A stretch of DNA of 64,000 nucleotides from Bacteroidota bacterium (GCA_017860275.1 JAFNAQ010000005.1:62001-126000); one strand, 5' to 3'; shown: positions 52,255-60,912, counted from the stretch's first letter. Notes: generated from the letters alone by a model not told the origin. Numbers and translations: made by a program.

Positions 52255-53682
52255 TTAATCCGCTATTTTCTTCTCAATATCATCTACCCAAGTTTTATAG
52301 TTTTTGTCGGTATTATATTGATTGACGACTTGCTTACATGCATGAAGTACTGTTGCATGGTCTTTTTTCCCACATTGAGAACCTATTATTGCTAAAGAAT
52401 GTTTTGTAAGTTTCTTTGCAAAATACATTGTTAACTGACGAGCTCTTACTACTTCTTTTTTTCTTGTTTGAGATTGGATATTATCTACTGAAATATTAAA
52501 ATAATCGCAAACAACCTTTTGAATATAATCAATTGATACCTCTCTGACATTACTTTTGATAAACTTATCTATCATTTGTCTAGCAAGATCAATAGTAATT
52601 GTTTTCTTATTGAAAGAAGATTGCGCAAGTAAAGAAATTAAGGCTCCTTCTAGCTCTCTAACACTTGTATTAATATTATATGCTAAGTATTCAATTATTT
52701 CATATGGCATTTCAATGCCATCTTTATATAACTTATTTTTTAGAATCTTTATTCTTGTCTCAACATCTGGACCTTGCAAATCAGCACCTAAACCCCATTT
52801 AAGACGAGAAATCACTCTTTGTTCAAAATCTGAAAGTTCGGCAGGAGTTTTATCAGATGTAATTACAAGTTGCTTCCCTGCTGAATGAAGAGTATTGAAA
52901 ATATGGAAAAATGCATCTTGAGTCCCTGTTTTCTTTGCAAAAAACTGAATATCATCAATAATCAACAAATCTATCATTTGATAGAATTGCATAAAATCAT
53001 TCTTAGTATTATTAATTACAGACTGAGAGTATTGTTGAAAAAACTGCTCTGCTGAAACATATAATACAGTCTTATCTGGATAATTCTTCTTTGTCTCAAG
53101 ACCTATAGCATGTGCTAGATGTGTTTTTCCTAAACCAACACTTGAATAAAGGAATAATGGATTAAAAGAAGATTTCCCTGGATTTTTTGATACAGCATAA
53201 CCTGCACTTCTAGCAAGACGATTACAATCCCCCTCAATAAAATTATCGAAAGATAGGTAATCATTCAATTGGGAGTTAATCTTTAGCTTTTTTAGCCCTG
53301 GAAGAATAAATGGATTTGGGAATTCCCTTGAAGGAGTATTATTAATATCCAAAGGAACATTTATTGGTTTATTGTAAGTGGCAGACTTATCAGTTGATGG
53401 TTGTAAAGTAGAATAAGGCATTCCTGAATCCATTACAATACTATATTGTAATTTAGATCCATTACCTATTTCTCTTCTGATGGTTTTCTTAAGGAGATCA
53501 ACATAGTTCTCTTCTAACCAATCACAAAAAAATTGACTTGGCACCTGAATTGTCAACACCTTTCCATCCAATTGAAGAGGACGAATAGGTTCAAACCAAG
53601 TCTTATATAAGTATTCGTTTTCAAGGTTATCTTTTATAATCTTTAAACAACTACTCCATACTTCTACATGACCTCTTTGCAT
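52255..53682 (-). CDS. dnaA: Chromosomal replication initiator DnaA
   Basis: The 475-residue protein has the DnaA N-terminal domain (VWSSCLKIIKDNLENEYLYKTWF), the AAA+ ATPase with SVGLGKTHLAHAIG and LLIIDDIQFFAKK, and the C-terminal DNA-binding signature CGKKDHATVLHACKQV. DnaA opens oriC for replication. The ATG at 53682 (MQRGHVEVW) is preferred; the frame extends to a TTG at 53697. The gene is alone and is preceded by about 390 gene-free AT-rich bases. Confidence 0.97.
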   Translation of the reverse strand: MQRGHVEVWSSCLKIIKDNLENEYLYKTWFEPIRPLQLDGKVLTIQVPSQFFCDWLEENYVDLLKKTIRREIGNGSKLQYSIVMDSGMPYSTLQPSTDKSATYNKPINVPLDINNTPSREFPNPFILPGLKKLKINSQLNDYLSFDNFIEGDCNRLARSAGYAVSKNPGKSSFNPLFLYSSVGLGKTHLAHAIGLETKKNYPDKTVLYVSAEQFFQQYSQSVINNTKNDFMQFYQMIDLLIIDDIQFFAKKTGTQDAFFHIFNTLHSAGKQLVITSDKTPAELSDFEQRVISRLKWGLGADLQGPDVETRIKILKNKLYKDGIEMPYEIIEYLAYNINTSVRELEGALISLLAQSSFNKKTITIDLARQMIDKFIKSNVREVSIDYIQKVVCDYFNISVDNIQSQTRKKEVVRARQLTMYFAKKLTKHSLAIIGSQCGKKDHATVLHACKQVVNQYNTDKNYKTWVDDIEKKIAD

Positions 53683-54075
53683 ATTAGTTAAAAACAAAAA
53701 AAATTAAACAAATGATATATTGAGACTATTTATTTTCCCAATCACAAAATTATATCAAAAATAATCCAATTAAATTTTATTTTCTACTTGCATATTCCAA
53801 AAAATATACATACAAATCACCTAAACAATAAAGTCCAGAGAAAGGACTTTATTTAAAAAAATCTCAATTTGTATAGTTTTCAACAAGTTCTGAAAAATAT
53901 TAACATTAGACTGGCAATATATAATAAAGTTTTCTATAAAAAAAATTATTTAGCAACTAAATTGCATAAAATATCAACAATAAAAATCAATGATATAAAT
54001 CTGGTTTACAGTCTATTAAAGAGACTAATAACAATATTAACTAACAAAACACCAAACCAAACTTCTTTTTTAACA
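53683..54075. other. 393-base AT-rich gap upstream of dnaA, possible oriC
   Basis: No credible gene is seen. The gap is very AT-rich, includes one hairpin (AATAAAGTCC at 53827-53836 and GGACTTTATT at 53844-53853) and TTTTCAACA/TATCAACA-like 9-mers around 53878 and 53972, which resemble but do not match DnaA boxes. Several TAnnTTTG boxes face dnaA (minus strand 53752-53745, 53763-53756). A perfect TTATNCACA box was not found, so oriC status is weak. Confidence 0.35.
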
Positions 54076-54687
54076 TTAAATCAAAGATAAAAATTTAACG
54101 CTCACATTTGAAATTGAAGACAAGTTATCAACAATTTTCACAGAGTTGGATTTTCTTGTAATAAACTCTAAATAGCAATCCATTTCAAAACGATGATTTT
54201 GTTGAATAACGTCGAATTCTTTTAAAATTTTCATAACATCATTCATAAGTACATACTCAAAACTAACACTGTAGAGTTCATTGACTGTTTTCTCAATAAT
54301 GCAAGAATTATTAAGAACATCAATCGTTGCCTGCTTATATGCGTTAATTAATCCACTAACTCCAAGCTTTGTCCCACCAAAATATCTAATAACAACAACT
54401 AAAATATTTGTTAAATCTTTTGATAGCAACTGTCCATATATAGGTTTTCCTGCAGTTGAAGATGGTTCTCCATCATCATTCATCCTAAAAGTCGACTTAT
54501 CAAATCCTAAAATATATGAATAACAATGATGTCTTGCATCGTAATATTCCTTCTTAATATCCTTAATAATATCCTTAACCTCATTCTCATTTGAAACTGG
54601 AAAAGCTAGCGAAATAAACTTACTTCCCTTCTCCTTATATATTCCTTCTGACCTCTCCTTGATAGTTAAATAAGTATCTTCAAACAT
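54076..54687 (-). CDS. yigZ: YigZ/IMPACT family protein
   Basis: The 203-residue protein has the IMPACT N-terminal domain: KGSKFISLAFPVSNENEV, YDARHHCYSYILG, DDGEPSSTAGKPI and YFGGTKLGVSGLINAYKQA, then a short DUF1949-like ferredoxin fold. The bacterial role is unclear; a link to translation under stress is known in eukaryotes. It follows ribD after 20 bases. Confidence 0.93.
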   Translation of the reverse strand: MFEDTYLTIKERSEGIYKEKGSKFISLAFPVSNENEVKDIIKDIKKEYYDARHHCYSYILGFDKSTFRMNDDGEPSSTAGKPIYGQLLSKDLTNILVVVIRYFGGTKLGVSGLINAYKQATIDVLNNSCIIEKTVNELYSVSFEYVLMNDVMKILKEFDVIQQNHRFEMDCYLEFITRKSNSVKIVDNLSSISNVSVKFLSLI

Positions 54688-54707
54688 ATCTCACTTCAAA
54701 ATCAATA

Positions 54708-55751
54708 TTAATAACTATAGTTTCTATAAAATTTGATCTTATTGTCTCCAAAATTCTCAACTCTATCCAACAACACATCAGCTATAGTTGGAGATTTTAG
54801 CCCATGATAAAACCTATTATTACCAACAAGAACATTAGCTTCATCCCAAGCTCCCTTGTCAAGAAAACTATCTAAAGTATGCCTTCCTCCCTCAACAATA
54901 ATTGATTTTATTTTTATACTATATATATATTGTATAATTTGATCTATTATATCTTTTTCAAAATCTAGTCGGACAAAAACCATATTTCCCTTTTCTTCAC
55001 CAATAAGAGAATTAAAAATAATTGTTCTTTGACTATTATCGTATATATTTCTATCTTTTGAGATATTCAAATCCCTATCAATTATTAATCTAATAGGTTG
55101 CTTACCCGCAACATAACGAACATTTAGTCTTGGATTATCATTTATTACAGTATTTTTTCCAACTAAAATTGCATCCTCCTCTGACCTTTGCTTATGAACC
55201 CAAACCTTTAAGTTATCATTTGTAATCCAATAATCTTTCACCTCTCTTTTTCTATCTATATCCATAAATCCATCAATGGTTTCAGCCCATTTAAGAATAA
55301 TATATGGTCTGAATTTCTCGTGAGAGGTAAAAAATCTCTTATTAAGCTCCCTACCCTCTTTTTCCAGCACACCAACAACAACTTCTATTCCTGCATCTTC
55401 AAGAATCTTTATCCCTCCTCCATCAACCTTTGGATTAGGGTCTCTATTACAAATTACTACCTTTGGAATATTGGAAGCAACAATTAAATTTGCACAAGGA
55501 GGAGTCTTACCGTAATGACAACAAGGTTCAAGACTAACATATAGAGTCGATTTCTTTAGAAGCTGCTTATCCTCAACGCTGTTAATAGCATTGACCTCCG
55601 CATGAGCCTGCCCATATATCTTATGATAGCCCTCACCAATTATTCTATCATCACAAACAATAACACAGCCTACCATAGGATTAGGGCTTACGTTTCCTGC
55701 CCCAAGCCTAGCTAATTCCAAACATCTTCTTATATATATTTCGTCTTTCAT
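54708..55751 (-). CDS. ribD: Bifunctional riboflavin deaminase-reductase RibD
   Basis: The about 347-residue protein has a CMP/dCMP deaminase-type zinc domain (HAEVNAI, PCCHYGKTPPCANLI) followed by a reductase domain (YIILKWAETIDGFMD, VWVHKQRSEEDAILVGKNT, IVEGGRHTLDSFL). It performs two early steps of riboflavin synthesis. The ATG at 55751 (MKDEIYIRRCLELA) is preferred; a GTG at 55763 is closer to the -7 box. yigZ shares the transcript. Confidence 0.95.
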   Translation of the reverse strand: MKDEIYIRRCLELARLGAGNVSPNPMVGCVIVCDDRIIGEGYHKIYGQAHAEVNAINSVEDKQLLKKSTLYVSLEPCCHYGKTPPCANLIVASNIPKVVICNRDPNPKVDGGGIKILEDAGIEVVVGVLEKEGRELNKRFFTSHEKFRPYIILKWAETIDGFMDIDRKREVKDYWITNDNLKVWVHKQRSEEDAILVGKNTVINDNPRLNVRYVAGKQPIRLIIDRDLNISKDRNIYDNSQRTIIFNSLIGEEKGNMVFVRLDFEKDIIDQIIQYIYSIKIKSIIVEGGRHTLDSFLDKGAWDEANVLVGNNRFYHGLKSPTIADVLLDRVENFGDNKIKFYRNYSY

Positions 55752-55775
55752 TATTATATTCACTATTTAAGAATA

Positions 55776-55783
55776 CAAATTTA
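55776..55783 (-). promoter_or_regulatory. Candidate -7 box of ribD-yigZ
   Basis: The minus strand reads TAAATTTG, 24 bases before the ribD ATG at 55751. Confidence 0.45.
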
Positions 55784-55809
55784 GATAATTATTCGGATAA
55801 AAATTGTTT

Positions 55810-55817
55810 TATCTTTG
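55810..55817 (+). promoter_or_regulatory. Candidate -7 box of prmC
   Basis: TATCTTTG, 13 bases before the chosen prmC ATG at 55831. It makes a start at 55804 impossible. Confidence 0.55.
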
Positions 55818-55830
55818 CAAAAACGTTTTT

Positions 55831-56679
55831 ATGAGAATACCATCAAATAAAATTTGCGACATAACCCGATTTGCCTTAAATGAACTAAACGGCATATACC
55901 CAGAGAGAGAGATTAAATCCTTAGTCAATATATTAATTACTCATTTTACTGGTTTTTCTCTAGCTACAATAATAGCAGAACCAAATAAAACGGTGTTGGA
56001 ATCAGATCTATTAAAGCTAAACTTCGCAATAAAAGACCTTAAGGCAGAAAAACCTTTGCAATATATTATAGGAGAGACTGAATTTTATGGACTAAACATA
56101 AGACTTAAACACAATGTGCTAATACCTCGTCCAGAAACAGAAGAACTTGTAGACCTAATCATAAAGGAAAACAAGGACATACCTAATCTTAGGATTGCAG
56201 ACTTAGGAACAGGAAGTGGAGCAATAGCACTAGCAATAAAAAAGAATATCCCTAATGCAGAGGTTTTTGGTTTTGATATTTCAGAGGATGCTCTTTTACA
56301 ATCCAAAGATAACGCAACAAAGCTTAACCTTGACGTTATATTTGAAGAGGGTAATATATTAGATAATAATTTCACCAAAGAAAGATTCGATTTAATTGTT
56401 TCAAATCCTCCATATGTAATGGAAAAAGAAAAGAAAGAGATTAGAAATAATGTATTAGAATACGAGCCGCATCTTGCATTATTCGTTTCAAACAGTGACC
56501 CTCTAATATATTATAGAGCTATTGCAGAATTTGCAAAGACAAATCTAAATAAAGGCGGAAAGGTTTATCTTGAAATAAACGAGGCCTTAGGACAAGAGAC
56601 TGCCGAATTATTTAATTGCACGACAAGAATAATCAAAGATATATTCGATAAGGACAGGATTATTGTAGCCAATTACTAA
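55831..56679 (+). CDS. prmC: Release factor N5-glutamine methyltransferase PrmC
   Basis: The 282-residue protein has an N-terminal helical domain and the methyltransferase part with LIPRPETEELVD, IADLGTGSGAIALAIKK (SAM site), and the active NPPYVMEKEKK loop. PrmC methylates the GGQ glutamine of RF1/RF2. The start at 55831 follows a -7 box at 55810-55817, so an upstream in-frame start at 55804 is excluded. Its last 20 bases overlap the 3' end of pabA on the other strand. Confidence 0.95.
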   Translation: MRIPSNKICDITRFALNELNGIYPEREIKSLVNILITHFTGFSLATIIAEPNKTVLESDLLKLNFAIKDLKAEKPLQYIIGETEFYGLNIRLKHNVLIPRPETEELVDLIIKENKDIPNLRIADLGTGSGAIALAIKKNIPNAEVFGFDISEDALLQSKDNATKLNLDVIFEEGNILDNNFTKERFDLIVSNPPYVMEKEKKEIRNNVLEYEPHLALFVSNSDPLIYYRAIAEFAKTNLNKGGKVYLEINEALGQETAELFNCTTRIIKDIFDKDRIIVANY

Positions 56680-57223
56680 TAATCTCTCTTCCGCAATTTG
56701 AGATTATTGACTCTGGGTGAAATTGAAGTCCATTAATTTTATAATAAGGGTGATAAACACTCATTATATTTCCATCCTCATCATAGGAGCTAACTCTTAG
56801 TTTATCTCCGATACCATCTCCAACCCAAGAATGATAGCGTCCAATAACTGGGTTTTTAGGGAGGTTATTCATCAACCTATCATTATAATCAATAATATTT
56901 AGAGAAGATAAATGCCCATGCTTAGGAAAATCCATAATCTTAAGACTTCCACCGAAATATTCGATAATTGCTTGATGCCCTAGACACACTCCAAGAATTG
57001 AATGAGAAGTATAAGTTTTATCAATAAGTCTTAGCAATTCTCCAGCCTCTAAGGGAATACCAGGTCCTGGAGAGAGAATAATCTTATCATATAAATCCAA
57101 AGACTCAAAATCAATTTCATCATTCTTCATAATATCAACACCGAAATTAGAAACCTCTCTAATCAAGCCTATTATATTATAAACGAAGGAGTCGTGATTA
57201 TCAATAATCAATATAGATGACAT
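56660..57223 (-). CDS. pabA: Glutamine amidotransferase PabA/TrpG-type
   Basis: The 187-residue class I glutaminase has IIDNHDSFVYNI, the nucleophile in GVCLGHQAI, and the His-Glu pair in FHPESI, plus ILSPGPGIP. It supplies ammonia for chorismate amination. Because pabB and pabC lie beside it on the opposite strand, it probably serves p-aminobenzoate, but TrpG and PabA cannot be separated by sequence alone. The two units are divergent, with about 60 bases between them. Confidence 0.9.
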   Translation of the reverse strand: MSSILIIDNHDSFVYNIIGLIREVSNFGVDIMKNDEIDFESLDLYDKIILSPGPGIPLEAGELLRLIDKTYTSHSILGVCLGHQAIIEYFGGSLKIMDFPKHGHLSSLNIIDYNDRLMNNLPKNPVIGRYHSWVGDGIGDKLRVSSYDEDGNIMSVYHPYYKINGLQFHPESIISNCGREIISNWLQ

Positions 57224-57273
57224 ATATTATTCTATTTTTATAGTACAAAGATAGTGAATATAATTAATTCGAC

Positions 57274-57281
57274 TAATTTTG
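57274..57281 (+). promoter_or_regulatory. Candidate -7 box of pabB
   Basis: TAATTTTG ends four bases before the ATG at 57286, so the message would be leaderless, or the true start is the ATG at 57316. Confidence 0.5.
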
Positions 57282-57285
57282 CATT

Positions 57286-58260
57286 ATGATTAAGGTAAAT
57301 GAGATAAGACAGAGAATGAACGCTTTTGGTAGAGATAGAAAGCCATTCTTATTTATTATTGACTTCGAAAAAGAAAACGGATACTTTATTGAAAACCCCA
57401 TAAACCAAGAAGATATCCTCTTTAATATTGAGGGCATTACCAATTCATCCTCTAAAGATTTTAATATTTCCGACAAGGAGGCTTATCTAAAACACTATCC
57501 CCTATCTTATGATGATTATAAGAAAAAGTTCGATATTGTTCATAAGGCATTACTTCGTGGCGATAGCTTCCTAACAAACCTTACACTAAAGACGAGGATA
57601 GATACCAACCTTTCCCTTGAAGAGATTTATCATAGGAGTAATTCCCCATTTAAACTCTATATAAAGGATAGTCTTGTATGCTTTTCTCCAGAGTGTTTCG
57701 TAAGGATAATTAATAATAAGATTTCCACCTATCCAATGAAGGGAACAATCGATGCCAATATCCCCGATGCTGAGAATATTATACTCAACGATTATAAGGA
57801 GACTGCCGAGCATTATACTATTGTTGACCTAATGCGTAACGACCTTAATCAAATAGCTAGGAATATTAGGGTGGAGCGTTTTAGATATTTAGACCTAATA
57901 AACACAAATAAGGGTAAGATATTTCAGGTAAGCTCAGAGGTTATTGGAGATTTAGAGGATGATTACAATAATAATATTGGAGATATAATTCTTGAACTTC
58001 TACCTGCCGGCTCAATATCTGGAGCTCCAAAGGAGTCAACCGTTAGCATTATCAATAAAGCAGAAAAAGAGAAAAGAGGATTTTATACTGGTGTCTTTGG
58101 ATACTTCGATGGCAAGAACCTAAACTCTGCCGTTCTAATAAGATATATCGAGAAAGAAAATGAAGAATTTTTCTTTCGCTCTGGTGGTGGGATAACCATC
58201 AATAGCAATCCAAAGGACGAGTACCAAGAGGTTATTGATAAGATTTACCTTCCCTTTTAA
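57286..58260 (+). CDS. pabB: Aminodeoxychorismate synthase component I
   Basis: The 324-residue protein has the chorismate-binding core: SFLTNLTLKTRI, PMKGTIDA, DLMRNDLNQIARN and the catalytic GSISGAPKESTV. It is shorter than E. coli PabB (about 450) because the N-terminal region is reduced, as in many Bacteroidota. With PabA it makes 4-amino-4-deoxychorismate for folate. The start is uncertain: ATG at 57286 lies five bases after a -7 box, and MNAFGRDRKP at 57316 is an alternative. Confidence 0.92.
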   Translation: MIKVNEIRQRMNAFGRDRKPFLFIIDFEKENGYFIENPINQEDILFNIEGITNSSSKDFNISDKEAYLKHYPLSYDDYKKKFDIVHKALLRGDSFLTNLTLKTRIDTNLSLEEIYHRSNSPFKLYIKDSLVCFSPECFVRIINNKISTYPMKGTIDANIPDAENIILNDYKETAEHYTIVDLMRNDLNQIARNIRVERFRYLDLINTNKGKIFQVSSEVIGDLEDDYNNNIGDIILELLPAGSISGAPKESTVSIINKAEKEKRGFYTGVFGYFDGKNLNSAVLIRYIEKENEEFFFRSGGGITINSNPKDEYQEVIDKIYLPF

Positions 58261-58272
58261 TTCCTTTTTACT

Positions 58273-58875
58273 ATGAATAACCTTAGTTTTATTGAAACAA
58301 TTAGAGTAAGAAATGGAGTCTTGGAGAATCTTTTCTTTCATAAGAAGAGGATGTTTGAGACCTGCAAGGAGTTTAATATTGATTTCAAAGAAGACTATCT
58401 TGAGAATATTATTATCCCAAAAGATTTATCCTCAAAGGAGCTTAAGCTTAGGATTATTTACTCAAAAAACTCGTTTGAGCATAGCCTTGAGATATATAAT
58501 AGAAGAAAGATAAGTACCCTTAAGCTTATTGAGGCAAATGATATAGACTATTCTTTTAAGTACGAAGATAGAGATAAACTTAATAATCTATTAAAACAAA
58601 AAGATGGTGCCGACGAAATACTTATTGTCAAGAACGGCTTTATAACAGACACCTCCTTTTCAAATATTGTTCTCCTAGACCAAAGCAACCAACTATTCAC
58701 CCCTACAACCTACCTACTAAACGGAACCCAAAGACAAAGACTTCTTGCACAAAACCAAATAAAAGAAATCCCCCTAACCCCAAAAGACCTAAAAAACTAC
58801 AAATCCCTACACCTAATCAACGCCCTAAACGAACCCCTCGACACCGCACCAATACAAATCGAAAACATTTATTGA
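58273..58875 (+). CDS. pabC: Aminotransferase class IV, PabC-like
   Basis: The 200-residue PLP enzyme is short for the class (usually 260-290). It has FIETIRVRNGVLENL at the start, ITDTSFSNIVLLDQ, TTYLLNGTQRQRLL and LINALNEPL. The position 12 bases after pabB indicates aminodeoxychorismate lyase, giving p-aminobenzoate. The 3' part is markedly C-rich at third positions compared with its start, which may reflect local bias. Confidence 0.82.
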   Translation: MNNLSFIETIRVRNGVLENLFFHKKRMFETCKEFNIDFKEDYLENIIIPKDLSSKELKLRIIYSKNSFEHSLEIYNRRKISTLKLIEANDIDYSFKYEDRDKLNNLLKQKDGADEILIVKNGFITDTSFSNIVLLDQSNQLFTPTTYLLNGTQRQRLLAQNQIKEIPLTPKDLKNYKSLHLINALNEPLDTAPIQIENIY

Positions 58876-58876
58876 T

Positions 58877-59470
58877 TTATTTCAGAGAATCTTTCTCCCA
58901 ATTCAATGGATTTTCACGAATATATTTAGATATTATATCGTATGATTTTTGATTTCTAATTATATGTTCGTGGTAATTGCGTTGGAAAATTTTACCAATC
59001 TTATTATTATCATGGGCGCAATTATTATCATGGGCGCAGGCAAGCGGCGCCCCTACGATACGCGTATCCAAATTAATAATATGTTTCACCGTTAATGATT
59101 TATATGCACGAATTATGGCGCCTAACGTAGGGGCGCTGCTCGCCTGCGCCCTTGTCTGAGAACCATTTTGAATTCTTGTCTGCGCACCAATTAAATCTGA
59201 TTCGTTAATAACAATTATACCATGAATATGATTGGGCATAATACAAAACGCATCAAGAAATATATTAGGAAAACGATTACCAAGTTCAAACCATTGCTCT
59301 CTTGCAATAACCCCATAATCATTCAAAACCATTTCCCCATCAACAATATCTCCAAAAAGATTAACCCTATCCTGAGTACAAATGGTAACAAAATAAAATC
59401 CCGATTGAGAATAATCCCAACCCCTCAACCGAACACTCCTACGATTATGAATATATTTATTATACGGCAC
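58877..59470 (-). CDS. REP-associated tyrosine transposase (RAYT, IS200-like)
   Basis: The 197-residue protein matches the Y1 transposase-like RAYT family: RRSVRLRGWDYSQSGFYFVTICT, HUH-type IMPNHIHGIIVI, FQRNYHEHIIR and the tyrosine in SYDIISKYIRENPLNW. RAYTs nick REP hairpins. Start is GTG at 59470; no ATG precedes it in frame. Two inverted REP sequences and an 18-bp tandem repeat lie inside the coding region and are translated (RAQASSAPTLGAI, VGAPLACAHDNNCAHDNN). The frame is intact, so the gene may be functional. It is convergent with pabC, one base apart. Confidence 0.88.
   Translation of the reverse strand: MPYNKYIHNRRSVRLRGWDYSQSGFYFVTICTQDRVNLFGDIVDGEMVLNDYGVIAREQWFELGNRFPNIFLDAFCIMPNHIHGIIVINESDLIGAQTRIQNGSQTRAQASSAPTLGAIIRAYKSLTVKHIINLDTRIVGAPLACAHDNNCAHDNNKIGKIFQRNYHEHIIRNQKSYDIISKYIRENPLNWEKDSLK
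59003..59038 (-). repeat. 18-bp exact tandem duplication in the RAYT gene
   Basis: ATTATTATCATGGGCGCA occurs at 59003-59020 and again at 59021-59038, adding six residues (CAHDNN) in frame. It includes the first bases of the REP copy. Confidence 0.85.
59032..59057. repeat. REP sequence, left arm inside RAYT
   Basis: A 26-base GC-rich REP whose 19-base core is identical to 46527-46545. Its inverted partner lies at 59126-59151 with two mismatches, so the pair can form a large hairpin. Confidence 0.85.
59126..59151. repeat. REP sequence, right arm inside RAYT
   Basis: The inverse of 59032-59057 with two mismatches over 26 bases, 68 bases away. Together they form a cruciform-prone unit within the coding region. 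Confidence 0.85.
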
Positions 59471-59541
59471 AGATATAGAACTTTATACCTAAAATAAGTT
59501 TTATATTTTCAATTCATGATTTGCAAAATACAAAACGTTGA

Positions 59542-60264
59542 TTACATATCAAGAGTGTTAATATCAATAAGCTTCATAATTTTAGGACGAAGCTTATCAT
59601 GGACAAGTTCTAAATAGTTCTTTCTATCTATAATAACAGCATCTAATAATTTCATAAAATTATCTCCAAGATAGCCTGCTAGTTCAGAATATTTATTCAA
59701 AATTTCATCTTTGCTATGTTGTTCAAGTATATAGTTAATAATTAAACTAGGTTCCTCTTTAATTTTGCAATATTCTCGCTGCATTTCAGAAACATTATTA
59801 TTAATTTTATTGAACAAAACCGAAGCTTTTTGCAAATCATCACATATGTTTTCTGCAAAAATACTTTTTGCAATTAGATTATGTCTAAATAGCATTTTAT
59901 TTTTATCGTTAATATAAACAATATACCTAACAGAAATTAAATCATTACAAACAAATAAGATATCATCTACCTTCTCCATTTCAATAGAAACATTATTATT
60001 TTTTGGTGCTAATCTTAAATATGTATCTACAAGATCATAATAAACAGCAACCCTTTTATCATATAACTGAATCTTTAAACCGTGTATTTGTATTTTTTCC
60101 TGATTTTTAGCAAACTTATAATTTAGGCAAATAATAAATATTGTAAGAATAATAAAAGCAACTACATTTGCAATTGATGCCCAAAACATCCACCAATCAT
60201 AAGTGCTTGGAAACATTAATTCTTTTACAATTTCATTAAGTATATTAAGTTGATTTGCATCCAT
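59542..60264 (-). CDS. Unknown protein with one N-terminal membrane helix
   Basis: I do not recognise this 240-residue protein. One hydrophobic helix is visible at about residues 28-49 (ASIANVVAFIILTIFIICLN), followed by a mostly helical, charged C-terminal part with coiled-coil-like stretches (DDLQKASVLFNKINNNVSEMQ). No catalytic motif is seen. A TATCTTTG box on the minus strand (60315-60308) lies 43 bases before the ATG and coincides with one end of the repeat element. It stands alone, beside the RAYT gene, so recent acquisition is possible. Confidence 0.65.
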   Translation of the reverse strand: MDANQLNILNEIVKELMFPSTYDWWMFWASIANVVAFIILTIFIICLNYKFAKNQEKIQIHGLKIQLYDKRVAVYYDLVDTYLRLAPKNNNVSIEMEKVDDILFVCNDLISVRYIVYINDKNKMLFRHNLIAKSIFAENICDDLQKASVLFNKINNNVSEMQREYCKIKEEPSLIINYILEQHSKDEILNKYSELAGYLGDNFMKLLDAVIIDRKNYLELVHDKLRPKIMKLIDINTLDM

Positions 60265-60550
60265 ATATTATTTATTTGATTTAGTTATCTATAATATTAA
60301 CTGGATTCAAAGATAGTAAATATTTTTTGAAATTGCATATCACTAAAGAAATATTTTAACTAAAAGGGGTATTTTTCGTGGTTTTTGTAACATTTAGTAG
60401 GTTTTGGGGTTAATTGTTATTAATTTTATTAGGGGTTTAGAATTGAATAATTGAAGAGAGGTTGTGGGCTCATGAAAAAGATTCGTTAATTCTTTATAAT
60501 AAATTTGGGTTTTTTGATAGATATTTTTTGGAATTTTATTTGTTTCAAAA

Positions 60551-60655
60551 AAATCAGGGATTTTAGAAAAAAACTCCTTGATTTTTTCTGAAAAATCAGG
60601 GAGTTTTCGCACAAAATCAAGGAGTTTATAAATAAAATCGGGGATTTTTTGGAGC
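60551..60655. repeat. 21-bp array A: five units with alternating orientation
   Basis: Units at 60551, 60572, 60593, 60614 and 60635. Four read AAATC-(A/G)-(G/A)GGA-TTT-like (for example AAATCAAGGAGTTT); the second, at 60572, reads AACTCCTTGATTT, the inverse, yet keeps the 21-base grid. Copy 1 has no clear equivalent of this array. Confidence 0.8.
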
Positions 60656-60739
60656 TATATCTTATAAAATTTTACTTTTCTCAGAGATAGTTTCAAAGAA
60701 ATGGCTTTAAAATTCAGATAAACAGCCATTTCATGAAAA

Positions 60740-60838
60740 TAACTCCTTATTCTACGAAAATAGAATCTTATTCTAGAAAAATAGAATCAAATTCTATTGT
60801 CGTAGAATCTTATTCCAGAGCACAAAAACACGGATTTT
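60740..60838. repeat. 21-bp array B: units shared with copy 1
   Basis: Units at 60740, 60761, 60782, 60803 and a degenerate one at 60824. The second and third read TAGAAT-CTT-ATTCTA and TAGAAT-CAA-ATTCTA; the linker GAAAAA is identical to copy 1 and TTGTCG differs from CTGTCG by one base. The unit at 60803 ends ATTCCA. Confidence 0.85.
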
Positions 60839-60879
60839 TACTTATAAATGATGATTTTCATTTCTTAATTTTAACAATA

Positions 60880-60912
60880 AAAAAGGGCGTGCTAAATTAA
60901 TTACACACCCCA
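60880..60912 (-). terminator. Terminator of pruA
   Basis: On the minus strand GGGTGTG (60910-60904) pairs with CACGCCC (60891-60885) with one G-T pair, followed by a T-run. Confidence 0.75.

Larger units (their letters stand above)
60308..60876 (+). repeat. Dispersed 21-bp-array element, copy 2 (longer)
   Basis: This copy aligns to 16213-15758 on the minus strand: CAAAGATA box (60308-60315), TTTAACTAAAA (60355-60365), GGGTATTTTTC (60367-60377), the 31-base block (60474-60504), array A (60551-60655), array B (60740-60838) and the 18-base end block (60859-60876), again 41 bases past the last strong unit. The distance from the 31-base block to array B is 104 bases longer than in copy 1, close to five 21-bp units. 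Confidence 0.75.

Noticed and set aside
53869-54090. 73-codon plus-strand frame upstream of dnaA
   Set aside because: AT-rich composition, no family resemblance, no promoter, and it overlaps the yigZ 3' end.
60394-60612. 72-codon minus-strand frame with KIPDF-like heptads
   Set aside because: It is produced by 21-bp array A; it starts with GTG inside the array and has no counterpart in the other copy.
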